Source: Deltaproteobacteria bacterium (GTDB lineage Bacteria > Desulfobacterota > Desulfobaccia > Desulfobaccales > 0-14-0-80-60-11). Taken from it: a DNA stretch of 64,000 bases. A program made the position numbers and the translations under genes. This document shows positions 52,601 to 60,797 of the stretch, piece after piece. The notes beneath the pieces were generated by a model. The model was not told the DNA's origin and did no database searches. It saw nothing but the letters and a program-made list of their open reading frames with translations. Numbering within the stretch: position 1 is the stretch's first letter; each line of letters starts with the position of its first letter. The stretch lies in assembly GCA_030018495.1 (NCBI GenBank), contig JASEFS010000001.1:97285-161284 (forward strand), written 5' to 3'.

Positions 52601-54004
52601 TCACCCCATCAGCCAGCCGAAGCCCATGCCGACGAAAGTGGCGACGATGACGATGATAGTGACAAAAACCGCGGTCTTCTTCCAGCCCATGACCCGGCCG
52701 ATGACGATCATGTTAGGGAGCGACAGGGCCGGGCCGGCCAGGAGCAGCGCCAGGGCCGGGCCCTGGTTCATGCCCATGCGCATCAGGGCCTGAATGATGG
52801 GAATTTCCGTCAGAGTGGCGAAATACCAAAAGGCCCCGATAACGGCGGCGGCGAAATTGGCCGACAAGCTGTTGTCGCCCACCAGGGCGGCCACGTACTT
52901 GGGCGGAATGAGGGCCGACACGAAGCCTACCGCCAAGACCCCGCCGTAGAGCAGAGGCGCCAGGAGCTTGGTGAACTCCCAGGTGTTATGCAGCCACTCG
53001 TCGATCTCCGGCCGGGTGAACCAGCGCCAGAGCATCAGGAGGATGAGGAGCAGGATAGCCCCGGCAATATAAAACTTGGTCTGCGAAACAGTCAGAGTAA
53101 GGCTGGGCTCCCGCTCCAGGCGCTCTATGCGCTCCTTGGGCAGGATCACCTGGTCCTCTTTCTTTTTACCGTCCCAATCCTGGGCGATCTGGAAGATCAT
53201 ATCCTGGGAGCGCTCCTCCAAAACCACGGCCTTAACCTGCTGGCCGTCTTGCAGGTGTATGGTCACGTCCCGGGGAGTGACCCAGGCGGCAAAAATGAGA
53301 AAAAACACCAAGCTGGCCAGGAAGAAGCCGGTCTGCCACAAGGGCCGGGTGGGTTCCGGCGACGGGGGCAGCTGCATGGCCGCGGCTACCTTGTCCTTCT
53401 CTTCCCGGCGGAACACGAAAGCCATGGTCAGCCCCACCAGGAAGGCGAAGCCCACCGCGCCCACCACCCGGGCCGCCCCCAACTCAAACCCCAGGACCCG
53501 GGCGGTGAGAAAGATGGCCAGGATGTTGATGCCCGGGCCGCTGTAGAGGAACGCCGAGGCCGGCCCCAGGCCCGCACCCATCTTGTAGATGCCCGCGAAC
53601 ATGGGAAGCACCGAGCAAGAGCACACCGCCAGGATGGTGCCGGAGACGGAGGCCACCCCGTAAGCCAGGACCTTGTTGGCCGTGGGCCCCAGGTAGCGCA
53701 TCACCGAGGCCTGGGACAGAAAGGTGATGATGGCCCCGGCGATGAACAGGGCCGGCACCACACAGGTCAGGGTGTGGTTGCGGGCGTAGGCCTGGAGCAT
53801 GAGAAAGGCCTCCAGCACGGCTTCCTGGACCTGGGGTTTGCCTAAAGGAAGATAGTAGGCGAAAAGAAAGATGCCCGCAAAGATGATAAAGATTTTGCCT
53901 TCCCGGCCCATAAGCCAGTCTTTGCCGGCCTTCCAGGCGGTGATCCAGTAGGATTCTTTCACAGGGGCTGGGCCCACCATGACTTTCCCCGGGTTTTTAT
54001 CCAT
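52601..54004 (-). CDS. ArsP/DUF318-type permease
   Basis: A 467-residue membrane protein with the ArsP_1 (DUF318) fold in two halves. The N half contains VSGTILAVCSCSVLPMFAGI and GLGPASAFLYSGPGINILAI. The C half has ALIPPKYVAALVGDNS and GPALALLLAGPALSLPNMIVIGRVMG. A periplasmic or cytoplasmic insert of ~90 residues (with VTPRDVTIHLQDGQQVKAVV) divides them. Relatives export trivalent organoarsenicals or other metal species. CSCS in the core is characteristic. It lies between thioredoxin-like genes, as is common in this family. Confidence 0.87.
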   Translation of the reverse strand: MDKNPGKVMVGPAPVKESYWITAWKAGKDWLMGREGKIFIIFAGIFLFAYYLPLGKPQVQEAVLEAFLMLQAYARNHTLTCVVPALFIAGAIITFLSQASVMRYLGPTANKVLAYGVASVSGTILAVCSCSVLPMFAGIYKMGAGLGPASAFLYSGPGINILAIFLTARVLGFELGAARVVGAVGFAFLVGLTMAFVFRREEKDKVAAAMQLPPSPEPTRPLWQTGFFLASLVFFLIFAAWVTPRDVTIHLQDGQQVKAVVLEERSQDMIFQIAQDWDGKKKEDQVILPKERIERLEREPSLTLTVSQTKFYIAGAILLLILLMLWRWFTRPEIDEWLHNTWEFTKLLAPLLYGGVLAVGFVSALIPPKYVAALVGDNSLSANFAAAVIGAFWYFATLTEIPIIQALMRMGMNQGPALALLLAGPALSLPNMIVIGRVMGWKKTAVFVTIIVIVATFVGMGFGWLMG

Positions 54005-54039
54005 TGAAATTAAGCTCCCTTACACTGGTTTGAGCGATT

Positions 54040-54450
54040 TCAGGCTCCGAATTCCTGCAACTTGGCCTGCACCTTGTCATAGTCCACCTCGTCGCCCATG
54101 GCGCGCCAAAGCTCCTGGCCCTGGGCGTTCAGGAAAATCATGGCCGGGGGCATGGTGATGCGATATTTCTTAATATATTCCCTGGCCTTGTCTTTCTCGG
54201 TGGAATAGTCGATGCGCACCAGCAAGCTCTGCCGGGGGCCGTTAAAGACCTTCTCCACAACCCAGTCGCCGGCCTTGCAGCGGTCCAGGATGCAGCCACA
54301 GGCCTGGCTCAGGGTCACATAGACCACCTGGCTCAGTTTGGGCGGCGCCGCCGTGGCCCGCGGCTGATTGCCCAGCAGGAAAAGACCGAGCAGCAAGGGC
54401 ATAAAAATCAGGACGCCGGTTTTTTGCTTCACTGCCGTTCTCCCCCTCAT
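54040..54450 (-). CDS. exported thioredoxin-like protein (CGC-x4-C)
   Basis: About 136 residues starting at ATG 54450, which overlaps the previous stop as ATGA. The signal/anchor TGVLIFMPLLLGLFLLG is followed by VVYVTLSQACGCILDRCKAGDW and then IDYSTEKDKAREYIKKYRIT, MPPAMIFLNAQGQELWRAMG, a thioredoxin-like layout with cis-Pro (MPPAM) but a CGCILDRC active region in place of CxxC. The probable job is extracytoplasmic redox or metal handling next to the ArsP-type permease. Confidence 0.78.
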   Translation of the reverse strand: MRGRTAVKQKTGVLIFMPLLLGLFLLGNQPRATAAPPKLSQVVYVTLSQACGCILDRCKAGDWVVEKVFNGPRQSLLVRIDYSTEKDKAREYIKKYRITMPPAMIFLNAQGQELWRAMGDEVDYDKVQAKLQEFGA

Positions 54451-54941
54451 GGTTGATTGGCCTCCAACAGCCATTTCTTGAGCACTTCTTTACCGGGCAT
54501 CTGCCCCACGATTTTGACCTCGTCATTGATCATCAGGGCCGGTAGTGCGAAAACGCCTAAAGCCATGATTTCCTGTCGGTCCCGCACATGCTCCACCGCG
54601 GCCGGCAGGTTGAGTTCGACCACCACGGTCATGACCAATTGCTCCAAGGCTTCGCAGTTGGGGCAGCCCGGACCCAGGATCTTGACGCTCAAGCCCTGGC
54701 GCTCTTCGCTCACTTGTTCGCCCAGGGCCTTCTTGTATTCCCTCAAGAAAGCCTTTTTATAGTCCTCCTGGGCCGAAGCAGGGATATAGTTTTTGGGCTT
54801 GAGTTTTTCCAGCATGGCTTGGGCGATCTCCGCTTCGGGCCGGCCCTGCAAGGCCTTGACCGCTTCAATGGCTTCTTTCAGGCCGGTGATGCCCACCTTG
54901 TACCGGCCAAGGGAAATTTGGGTGATGTCCTCGTCGGGCAT
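54447..54941 (-). CDS. thioredoxin-fold protein with extra N-terminal domain (CPNC)
   Basis: A 164-residue protein. Residues ~85-164 form the MTH895-like redox domain (LSVKILGPGCPNCEALEQLV and IMALGVFALPALMINDEVKIV). The first ~80 residues are a helical segment beginning ITQISLGRYKVGITGLKEAI, seen in fused versions in other anaerobes but without known function. It is translationally coupled (ATGA) to the exported thioredoxin-like protein. Confidence 0.85.
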   Translation of the reverse strand: MPDEDITQISLGRYKVGITGLKEAIEAVKALQGRPEAEIAQAMLEKLKPKNYIPASAQEDYKKAFLREYKKALGEQVSEERQGLSVKILGPGCPNCEALEQLVMTVVVELNLPAAVEHVRDRQEIMALGVFALPALMINDEVKIVGQMPGKEVLKKWLLEANQP

Positions 54942-54977
54942 GGATAAGTCAAACCTCCTTAAAAGGCGGACCCTGTC

Positions 54978-55325
54978 TTATCCCAGGAGGTCGCCCACTT
55001 CCTGGACGATCTTCTGCACCTGGATGGACCCGGCCAGCTTGAGCACGCCGTTGACAACCACCAAGGGCGGCGGATACTTTCCGGAGGCCAAAAGCCGCCC
55101 GGTGTCGCTCTCCTTCTCATCGGGGCTTTCCCGCAAATCCACGTACTTTACCCGGGATTTGTCAGGGTAAGCCTCCTCCAGTGCCGCCCTGAGTTCGGCT
55201 ATCTTCCGCCGCAGCAGGGCGCCGTATTCCGGCGTCAGAGTAGGATCGCTGCAAGGGCAGCTGCCGCCCGCGCCCGGCAGGTCAAGGACCTTAACTTCCA
55301 TAAAATCTTTAGGCTGATCTTTCAT
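54978..55325 (-). CDS. thioredoxin-like small protein (SCPCS)
   Basis: A 115-residue protein. It has an N-terminal strand (MEVKVLDLPG), a GGSCPCSDPTL motif, a helix (RRKIAELRAALEEAYPDKSR), VKYVDLRESPDEKE and YPPPLVVVNGVLKLAGSIQVQK, suggesting a thioredoxin-like fold with a CPC redox or metal site in place of CxxC. The start may be Met9 (55301). It sits in the arsenic gene row between the USP and CPNC genes. The family is not named with confidence. Confidence 0.7.
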   Translation of the reverse strand: MKDQPKDFMEVKVLDLPGAGGSCPCSDPTLTPEYGALLRRKIAELRAALEEAYPDKSRVKYVDLRESPDEKESDTGRLLASGKYPPPLVVVNGVLKLAGSIQVQKIVQEVGDLLG

Positions 55326-55349
55326 CCCTTAATGCCCTTTTTTTCGTAC

Positions 55350-55943
55350 TCACCAAGTTCTGATTCCCGGCACATCCAGGGCGTGCAGCACTGTAACCCG
55401 GCCGACTCCCCGGCCGGCCAGGCGCTCCAGGTAGAACCCGGCCCGTTCGGAGGTCAGGGAAAAGTCGGTGGGAAACAAAACGTGGCGGAGCAGTTGGGTG
55501 GCCTGGAGGCGGCAGGTTCCCGCTTCCAGCTCCTCCTTGATGCTGGACTTGAGGAGCAGCACCGGAAACTCGGAGTGGTGCAGCACCGCGCCGGCCACCG
55601 AACCCAGGACCCGCTCCTGCCAGCGGGAGGTCTTTTGGGGGCCCACCACGATGAGGTCGGCGCTATATCTCCGGGCTACGTCGTTCAGGGAATAGGCCGG
55701 CAACCCTGAGGGCATTTCCACGCTTACCTGGAAACCCTGTTTCTGAAGCTGCTCCTTTTGAGCCTCCAGCTTCGGTTCGGCCTCGGCCCGGACGGCGGCT
55801 CCCAGGCCGCCCAGGAACTTGACAGTGACCACGTGGGTCAGGATGAGCTCCGTGCCGCCCAGGACCTTGAACTCCCCGGCGCAGGCGATGATCTCATCCC
55901 AGGCGGGAGACAAATCGGTGGCCAAGACGATCTTTTTGAACAT
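55350..55943 (-). CDS. universal stress protein family
   Basis: About 197 residues from ATG 55943. The UspA signatures are FKKIVLATDLSPAWDEIIACA, ADLIVVGPQKTSRWQERVLGSVAGAV and LHHSEFPVLLLK (a G-x2-G-x9-GS nucleotide-binding pattern). A truncated repeat of a second Usp N-terminus follows (HVLFPTDFSLTSERAGFYLER), ending at residue ~195, so the second domain seems cut short. It starts 41 bases downstream of the Acr3 stop. Confidence 0.85.
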   Translation of the reverse strand: MFKKIVLATDLSPAWDEIIACAGEFKVLGGTELILTHVVTVKFLGGLGAAVRAEAEPKLEAQKEQLQKQGFQVSVEMPSGLPAYSLNDVARRYSADLIVVGPQKTSRWQERVLGSVAGAVLHHSEFPVLLLKSSIKEELEAGTCRLQATQLLRHVLFPTDFSLTSERAGFYLERLAGRGVGRVTVLHALDVPGIRTW

Positions 55944-55983
55944 GGTTTTGTGCTCCGTTCTTAAGGCTGGCCAAGCTGTCAGG

Positions 55984-57162
55984 TTAGTCGGTCCTCTCGG
56001 GGGAGTGGATAGTCCCACGGGCGCAGGCAGGGCAGAGATACGCCTCGGCGGCGCCTCGCCGGGCCATAAAAAGAAAGCCCAATCCCGCCTCTTGACCGCA
56101 GATGGCGCAACTCGGCAGCGTGAAATACTTCTGCTTGAAGCGCAGGGCCACGTGCACCAGGGAAAGCAGGATGGGCACCTCCAGAAGGGGCCCGATCACC
56201 GTGGCAAAGGCCATGCCGGAGTGGATGCCGAACACCGCGATGGCCACCGCGATGGCCAGCTCGAAGTCGTTGGAGGAAGCGGTGAAGGACAAGGTGGCGG
56301 AGACCGGATAATCCGCGCCTAATTTCATAGCCAGGAAAAAGGTGAGCAGGAACATGACCACAAAATAGATAGCCAGCGGAATGGCGATGCGCACCACGTC
56401 CAGGGGCAGGTTGACGATGTATTCCCCCTTGAGGGAGAACATCACCACTATAGTAAACAACAAGGCGATAAGGGTGATGGGGCTGATTCGGGGGATGAAT
56501 TTTTCTTCATACCATTTTTGCCCTTTGACGCCCCCCAGGACAAAATAACTCAGCAGACCGGAGAAAAAGGGAATGCCTAAATAAATGAGGACGGTCAGCA
56601 CCACGTCCAGGATGCCTACATGGATTTCCCTGGCAAAGGCCAGCCCCAGCCAGTGGGGAAAGACGGAAATGAAGAGATAGGCGTAAACGGCATACAGGGC
56701 CATCTGAAAGATAGCGTTGAAGGCCACCAGACCGGCGCAGTATTCCCGGTGGCCGCCGGCCAGTTCGTTCCAGACGATGACCATGGCGATGCAGCGGGCC
56801 AGGCCCACCAGGATGAGGCCTACGGCGTATTCCGGGTAGCCGGAAAGGAAGGTGATGGCCAAAAGAAACATCAATATGGGCCCGACGGCCCAGTTGAGAA
56901 CCAAAGACAGGGCCAGAATTTTGAACTGGCTGAAAACCCGGGGCAACTCCCGGTAATTGACCCGGGCCAGGGGCGGGTACATCATGAGGATCAGGCCGAT
57001 GGCGATGGGCATGTTCGTGGTGCCCACCGTGAACCGGTCGATGAATTTGGCGACCCCGGGGATGAGATAGCCCAGGAGCACCCCGACGACCATGGCCAGA
57101 ATGATCCAGAGGGTGAGAAAGCGCTCGATGAACCCCAGACGCTTGGCGATGGTGGCGGCCAT
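55984..57162 (-). CDS. Acr3-family arsenite efflux transporter with C-terminal zinc ribbon
   Basis: A 392-residue transporter with ten helices. The Acr3 hallmarks are [59 protein letters not shown] and [19 protein letters not shown]. The conserved Cys in GLARC is the arsenite-related residue. Beyond the usual end, ~40 extra residues carry [13 protein letters not shown] and YLCPACARG, a four-Cys metal-binding tail. It exports As(III) from the cytoplasm. It lies 53 bases downstream of the ArsR gene at 57216-57611, its likely controller. Confidence 0.93.
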   Translation of the reverse strand: MAATIAKRLGFIERFLTLWIILAMVVGVLLGYLIPGVAKFIDRFTVGTTNMPIAIGLILMMYPPLARVNYRELPRVFSQFKILALSLVLNWAVGPILMFLLAITFLSGYPEYAVGLILVGLARCIAMVIVWNELAGGHREYCAGLVAFNAIFQMALYAVYAYLFISVFPHWLGLAFAREIHVGILDVVLTVLIYLGIPFFSGLLSYFVLGGVKGQKWYEEKFIPRISPITLIALLFTIVVMFSLKGEYIVNLPLDVVRIAIPLAIYFVVMFLLTFFLAMKLGADYPVSATLSFTASSNDFELAIAVAIAVFGIHSGMAFATVIGPLLEVPILLSLVHVALRFKQKYFTLPSCAICGQEAGLGFLFMARRGAAEAYLCPACARGTIHSPERTD

Positions 57163-57215
57163 AGCAATTCCCCTAATTAAGATTTTCGTCCTTTAGATAG
57201 GCAAAAGAAATTCCG

Positions 57216-57611
57216 TTAACTAAAAGTCCTGATCCGGCTCTCTGCCTTATCTCCAGCCGCAGCCTGGACCTTGGACTGATGCTTTTTCTCCAGCCGATCA
57301 TGGAGCTGCGCCTTCAACGCCTGGGCCTCAGGGTGAGAGTCAAGCATTTCCGCCAGTAGCTTAAGCTGCTTCTCTCCAGGGCTTCCTGGGGGTACGCAAA
57401 GGCGATAGTTCATCAAGAGACCAGCCCGGCGGTCGGTGACCCAGCCCATGTTATAGAGATAGCGCAGGTGCCGGGAAGCCTTGGACTGGGTAATCTTTAA
57501 CACGCTGAGGACATCGCAGACGCAGAGTTCTTCAACCTCGGACAACAGCCAGAGGATCTTGAGCCTGGTTTCATCCGCCAGGGATTTGAAGAACCGAGCC
57601 TCTGCTTTCAT
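57216..57611 (-). CDS. ArsR-family repressor (1)
   Basis: A 131-residue winged-helix repressor. SLADETRLKILWLLSEVEELCVCDVLSVLKI is followed by the recognition helix TQSKASRHLRYLYNMGWVTDR. ELCVCD is the arsenite-sensing loop of classic ArsR, though the third Cys of the E. coli protein is missing here. It is the first gene of the acr3 operon and presumably represses it. An operator-like dyad lies upstream at 57622-57640. Confidence 0.92.
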   Translation of the reverse strand: MKAEARFFKSLADETRLKILWLLSEVEELCVCDVLSVLKITQSKASRHLRYLYNMGWVTDRRAGLLMNYRLCVPPGSPGEKQLKLLAEMLDSHPEAQALKAQLHDRLEKKHQSKVQAAAGDKAESRIRTFS

Positions 57612-57621
57612 GATATCTTTA

Positions 57622-57640
57622 TATCCGGTTAATCGATTAA
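57622..57640. promoter_or_regulatory. operator-like element before arsR (1)
   Basis: TATCCGGTTAATCGATTAA contains the perfect 12-base palindrome TTAATCGATTAA, 18 bases upstream of the ArsR start. A nearly identical element in the opposite orientation precedes the second ArsR (58058-58075). Confidence 0.55.
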
Positions 57641-57677
57641 GTCAATACAAAAAATAGCCCGATTTGGGGTAAACGGT

Positions 57678-58055
57678 TCAGGAACAACGGCAGGCCGCGG
57701 CTCTCTCCGAGGCAATGGGCTGGTTCTTGGCCGACAGCCATTGCTCCAACCGATCGCGCAGGACCTGGGCCTCGGGGCGGGAGCCCAGAAGCTCCGCCAG
57801 CAGCTTAAGCTGCTTGTCCTCCGGACTGTCGGGGGCAACGCTCAGGCGGTAATTCATCCACACTCCCTCCCGTCGGTCGGTGACCAGCCCCAGATTATAA
57901 AGGTAGCGCAGGTGCCGGGAGGCCTTGGACTGGGTGATGCGGAGCACACTCATGATGTCGCAGACGCAGAGTTCTTCCTGGCCCATCAGGAGCCACAGAA
58001 TCTTGAGCCTGGTTTCGTCGGCCAGTCCTTTGAAAAATTGGGCTTGTTTTTTCAT
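57678..58055 (-). CDS. ArsR-family repressor (2)
   Basis: A 125-residue paralogue of the neighbour, about 65% identical by eye. GLADETRLKILWLLMGQEELCVCD and ITQSKASRHLRYLYNLGLVTDRREG repeat the same design. The C-terminus adds a CRCS pair that could serve as an extra metal ligand. It lies upstream of the first ArsR on the same strand. The pair may bind the same type of operator (57622-57640 and 58058-58075), allowing cross-regulation. Confidence 0.92.
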   Translation of the reverse strand: MKKQAQFFKGLADETRLKILWLLMGQEELCVCDIMSVLRITQSKASRHLRYLYNLGLVTDRREGVWMNYRLSVAPDSPEDKQLKLLAELLGSRPEAQVLRDRLEQWLSAKNQPIASERAAACRCS

Positions 58056-58057
58056 GT

Positions 58058-58075
58058 TTAATAATTAACCGGATA
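58058..58075. promoter_or_regulatory. operator-like element before arsR (2)
   Basis: On the - strand TATCCGGTTAATTATTAA repeats the element at 57622-57640 (TATCCGGTTAAT...ATTAA) with one base fewer. It is immediately upstream of the ATG, so a bound repressor would block initiation. Confidence 0.5.
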
Positions 58076-58120
58076 GACAATTATAGTCAAGTTTTTTTAA
58101 TATGGAGAAGAAAGCCTTTG

Positions 58121-58153
58121 AATTTAGTTTAGCTTTTTAGTATAAACTAAATT
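58121..58153. promoter_or_regulatory. 11-bp inverted repeat abutting the arsR (3) start
   Basis: Arms AATTTAGTTTA (58121-58131) and TAAACTAAATT (58143-58153) are perfect complements with an 11-base spacer, ending directly at the ATG at 58154. It is a likely operator of the HTH protein it precedes. No RBS is left, so the message may be leaderless or start within the dyad. Confidence 0.72.
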
Positions 58154-58522
58154 ATGCCGAATTCCGACGAGATGGCCCGCATCTTCAGTATCCTGTCGGT
58201 CAGCACCCGACTGCGCCTCCTGCGCCTGGTGAAAGACCGGGCCTTGTGCGTGGGGGCCTTGGCCCACCGGTTAGGAATCACCCCCGGGGCGGTTTCCCAG
58301 CACCTGCGGGTGCTTCGGGAAGCGGGCCTGGTGACCGCGGAGCGATGCGGCTATTTCGTGCACTACCGCCTCAATCGGGACACCCTGTCCCGATGGCAGG
58401 ACATCGTTTCAAAATTCTGGGAATCCCATGAACCACCAGAGGCCTGTGAGTGGGCCGAAGAAGAAGGAGGAGGAGGAGCATGTGCCAAGGCAACCCCGGT
58501 TGTGAGAAACCCGAAGAGCTGA
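58154..58522 (+). CDS. ArsR-family repressor (3)
   Basis: A 122-residue winged-helix protein of a different ArsR subgroup: FSILSVSTRLRLLRLVKDRALCVGALAHRLGIT, PGAVSQHLRVLREAGLVTAERCG and YFVHYRLN. It has ALCVG rather than ELCVCD, plus a Cys after the recognition helix and another in the C-terminal tail, so it may sense a different signal. The palindrome at 58121-58153 is its probable operator. The C-terminal low-complexity tail overlaps the 44-residue Cys protein that follows, so the two are co-expressed. Confidence 0.9.
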   Translation: MPNSDEMARIFSILSVSTRLRLLRLVKDRALCVGALAHRLGITPGAVSQHLRVLREAGLVTAERCGYFVHYRLNRDTLSRWQDIVSKFWESHEPPEACEWAEEEGGGGACAKATPVVRNPKS

Positions 58523-58614
58523 AAGGCAAACCCGAAGAATGCACCCCGGAGCAGATCAAGAAATGCCACGGTGAAGTTCAGGGTCACCCCTGCCTGGGGC
58601 CCGAAAAGAAATGA
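58480..58614 (+). CDS. 44-residue Cys-rich protein downstream of arsR (3)
   Basis: A short gene with a very strong RBS (aaggaggaggaggag) whose ATG lies inside the end of the ArsR gene. The peptide begins MCQGNPGCEKPEELKGKPEE, then has a CTPEQIKKCHG segment and a final HPCLGPEKK: five Cys and two His in a very polar protein. I recognise it as a small family found beside ArsR genes in deltaproteobacteria. It may be a metal-binding or ligand-presenting peptide; the function is unknown. Confidence 0.72.
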   Translation: MCQGNPGCEKPEELKGKPEECTPEQIKKCHGEVQGHPCLGPEKK

Positions 58615-58668
58615 TGCGAGCCCGGAGAGGGCCTGCCCAACAGGCCCCCTCCGGTCCCCCCACCATCC

Positions 58669-59151
58669 ATGGAACCCCCTTTCATCATTAACGTCTCGGG
58701 GCTCTCCAAAGCCTATGGCTCCCTGCAGGCCCTCCAGGAGGTCTCCTTTACCCTGAGGCGAGGCGGCATCCTGGCTTATCTGGGTCCCAACGGCGCCGGG
58801 AAAACCACCACCATCAGGATTCTCAGCGGCCTGCTGGACCGGGATGCAGGAGAGGTAAAGATTTGCGGCCTGGATGTGGCCGTTGAGCCGGTGGCGGTAA
58901 AAAGGCTGATCGGTGTGGTGCCCGATGAATCCAATCTCTACCCGGAGCTGAGCTGCCGACGGTTCCCGTGGTGGCTGCATCCGCTGGCTCTGCTCTCCCC
59001 CCTGACCTACACCGTGGAACTTCTGCGGTTGGGGCTCACCAGAGATTCCTATTTTCCGTCTCCCATTCTACCTTTTATGGCCATGGTGGTCTGGCTTATC
59101 ATCAGTTGGCTCCTCACCGTCGCTCTGTTTCGCCGCCGGGCTTCGCAATAA
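58669..59151 (+). pseudogene. ABC ATPase-permease deletion chimera
   Basis: The first ~95 residues are an ABC-2-type ATPase N-terminus: VSGLSKAYGSLQALQEVSFTL, Walker A YLGPNGAGKTTTIRIL, GVVPDESNLYPELS. The text then passes directly (near 58950) into the C-terminal end of an ABC-2 permease (WWLHPLALLSPLTYTVELLR plus a last helix). The signature, Walker B and most of the permease are gone, implying an in-frame deletion of roughly 1-1.5 kb across two genes. It has no good RBS. It is probably the remnant of an exporter once controlled by the ArsR/Cys-peptide unit. Confidence 0.85.
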
Positions 59152-59374
59152 TCCCTGAGATTCCAGATTGTTAAGAAAAGAATTTGCAATTTGCGCCGAA
59201 ACTTCGGCACATAGGCGTTTTATTATTTATAATCCGGATAAACGCATATATAAGCTTGCCAAAACCTCCTTCTCGGCAAAACCCACTCCCTTCTGGGCAA
59301 ATGAACCAATGAAGGGCGGATAAAGTTTGGAGCATACGATCGAGGTGAGCATAGCAAAACAGGAGGTCGGATAT

Positions 59375-60247
59375 ATGGTTGCTGATGATAAAGCCGGGCA
59401 AACCGGTCGGGGCCGTTCCGAGACCCTGGCCGAAGTGTGGGAAGCCGAACTCAAGGCCAAGGAGCGCCTGGAGCTGATCCGTCACAAGCTCCTGGTGATG
59501 AGCGGCAAGGGCGGCGTGGGCAAGAGCACGGTGGCCGTGTACTTGGCCCTGGGCCTGGCCCGCCGGGGTCATGCGGTGGGTCTTCTGGACGTGGACCTGC
59601 ACGGCCCGGACATCGCCCGCATGTTGGGACTCAAAGGCCGACTCCATATGGGGCCTGAAGGTGGCATTCAGCCCCAGTCCGGACCGGACAACTTAAAGGT
59701 CGTTTCCATCGAAGGGCTGCTCACCGACCGGGATGCGCCGGTCATCTGGCGCGGTCCCATGAAGCACAAGGCCATTCGCCAGTTTCTGGGCGAAGTGGAA
59801 TGGGGCCGGTTGGATTACCTGGTCATCGATTCCCCTCCGGGAACGGGTGATGAACCTATGAGTGTGGCCCAGGTCGTCGCCGGGGTCCGGGCCGTCATTG
59901 TCACCACGCCCCAGGAAGTGGCCCTGGCGGACGTGCGCAAGGCCATCAATTTTTGCCGCCACGTCAATCTGGCGGTGCTGGGGTTGGTGGAAAACATGAG
60001 TTGTCTCATCTGCCCCCACTGCGGCGGCGAAATTCACCTGTTCCGCCAGGGAGGCGGCCGACGGACTGCCGCCGCCATGGGGATTCCCTTCTTGGGCAGC
60101 CTGCCTTTTGATTTGCGGGTTATGGAAGGGGGCGACCGGGGTGCGCCCTTGGCCGAAGCCCCGGAGGCCAGCCCCTTTTCCCGGGCCCTGGCGGCCCTCC
60201 TTGACCAAGTGGAGGCGCGCTGCCGGGAATCGGGCGAGCAAAAATAG
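59375..60247 (+). CDS. Mrp/NBP35-type Fe-S carrier ATPase
   Basis: A ~290-residue protein from ATG 59375 (RBS aggagg nine bases before; an upstream in-frame ATG at 59327 lacks one). Walker A is VMSGKGGVGKSTVAVYLALG, then LLDVDLHGPDIARMLGLKG, IDSPPGTGDEPMSVAQVV and the metal site MSCLICPHCGGEIHLF. It is a paralogue of the ATPase half of the fusion at 31751 but has no NifX domain. Length is normal. It is intact although its neighbours on both sides are broken. The likely function is assembly or transfer of Fe-S clusters. Confidence 0.93.
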   Translation: MVADDKAGQTGRGRSETLAEVWEAELKAKERLELIRHKLLVMSGKGGVGKSTVAVYLALGLARRGHAVGLLDVDLHGPDIARMLGLKGRLHMGPEGGIQPQSGPDNLKVVSIEGLLTDRDAPVIWRGPMKHKAIRQFLGEVEWGRLDYLVIDSPPGTGDEPMSVAQVVAGVRAVIVTTPQEVALADVRKAINFCRHVNLAVLGLVENMSCLICPHCGGEIHLFRQGGGRRTAAAMGIPFLGSLPFDLRVMEGGDRGAPLAEAPEASPFSRALAALLDQVEARCRESGEQK

Positions 60248-60347
60248 CCGGTTCAGAAAAAAATCTCTTGTGGCCGCCGATTTTTGGTGGGTGGGTTGTT
60301 ATATATGCAAGAAGCCGATTATCCGTATGAAATAATATGAAACAATT

Positions 60348-60782
60348 ATGAAAAAAGTCAGCTTGAATTTTGCTATCGGACTTTTCGTCCTGGCGCTCAC
60401 CGTGTCCTTAACCTGGGCCCAGCGCGGCGGACGTCTCCATTACAGCACCCTGTTCAACCCGCAGACTGTGGGTGCCGTGTCCGGCGAAGTGGTGCGGGTG
60501 GACTACCCGCCTGCCGGAAGTGGGACGGATTACTGCACCCAGGTCCTGCTTAAGACGCCGCAGGGGATTATCACGGCGATCCTGGCGCCCAAGGGCTTTA
60601 TGGAGGAGAAGGGTCTGGCCATAGCTGCCAAAGACCAGGTGACGGTCACCGGCTCCGTGATCTCCATTATTAATAAGCCCTTTATCCTGGCCACGGAAGT
60701 GACCGGCGACCGCACCATGAAGCTCAGGGAAGCGAGTGGCCGCCCGGTCTGGGCCCAGGGCGACGACTGGCACGTGCGTTAG
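60348..60782 (+). CDS. exported OB-like protein of a metal-efflux-associated family
   Basis: A 144-residue protein with a signal peptide (LNFAIGLFVLALTVSLTWAQ). The core runs LFNPQTVGAVSGEVVRVDYP, LLKTPQGIITAILAPKGFME, AKDQVTVTGSVISIINKPFI and LATEVTGDRTMKLREASGRP. I know this layout (FNP-TV---GEV, LG/LAP, D-V-VTGS, A-EV--GD-TLKLRD--G-P-WA) from exported proteins beside periplasmic metal sensors and efflux genes in sulfate reducers. A second member survives only as a fragment at 61270-61466. Function unknown. Confidence 0.72.
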   Translation: MKKVSLNFAIGLFVLALTVSLTWAQRGGRLHYSTLFNPQTVGAVSGEVVRVDYPPAGSGTDYCTQVLLKTPQGIITAILAPKGFMEEKGLAIAAKDQVTVTGSVISIINKPFILATEVTGDRTMKLREASGRPVWAQGDDWHVR

Positions 60783-60797
60783 GCAGGCCTCGGAACC

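Noticed and set aside
52559..53845. 428-codon + strand frame opposite the ArsP-like permease
   Set aside because: Strongly charged low-complexity text with no domain, complementary to a clear membrane protein.
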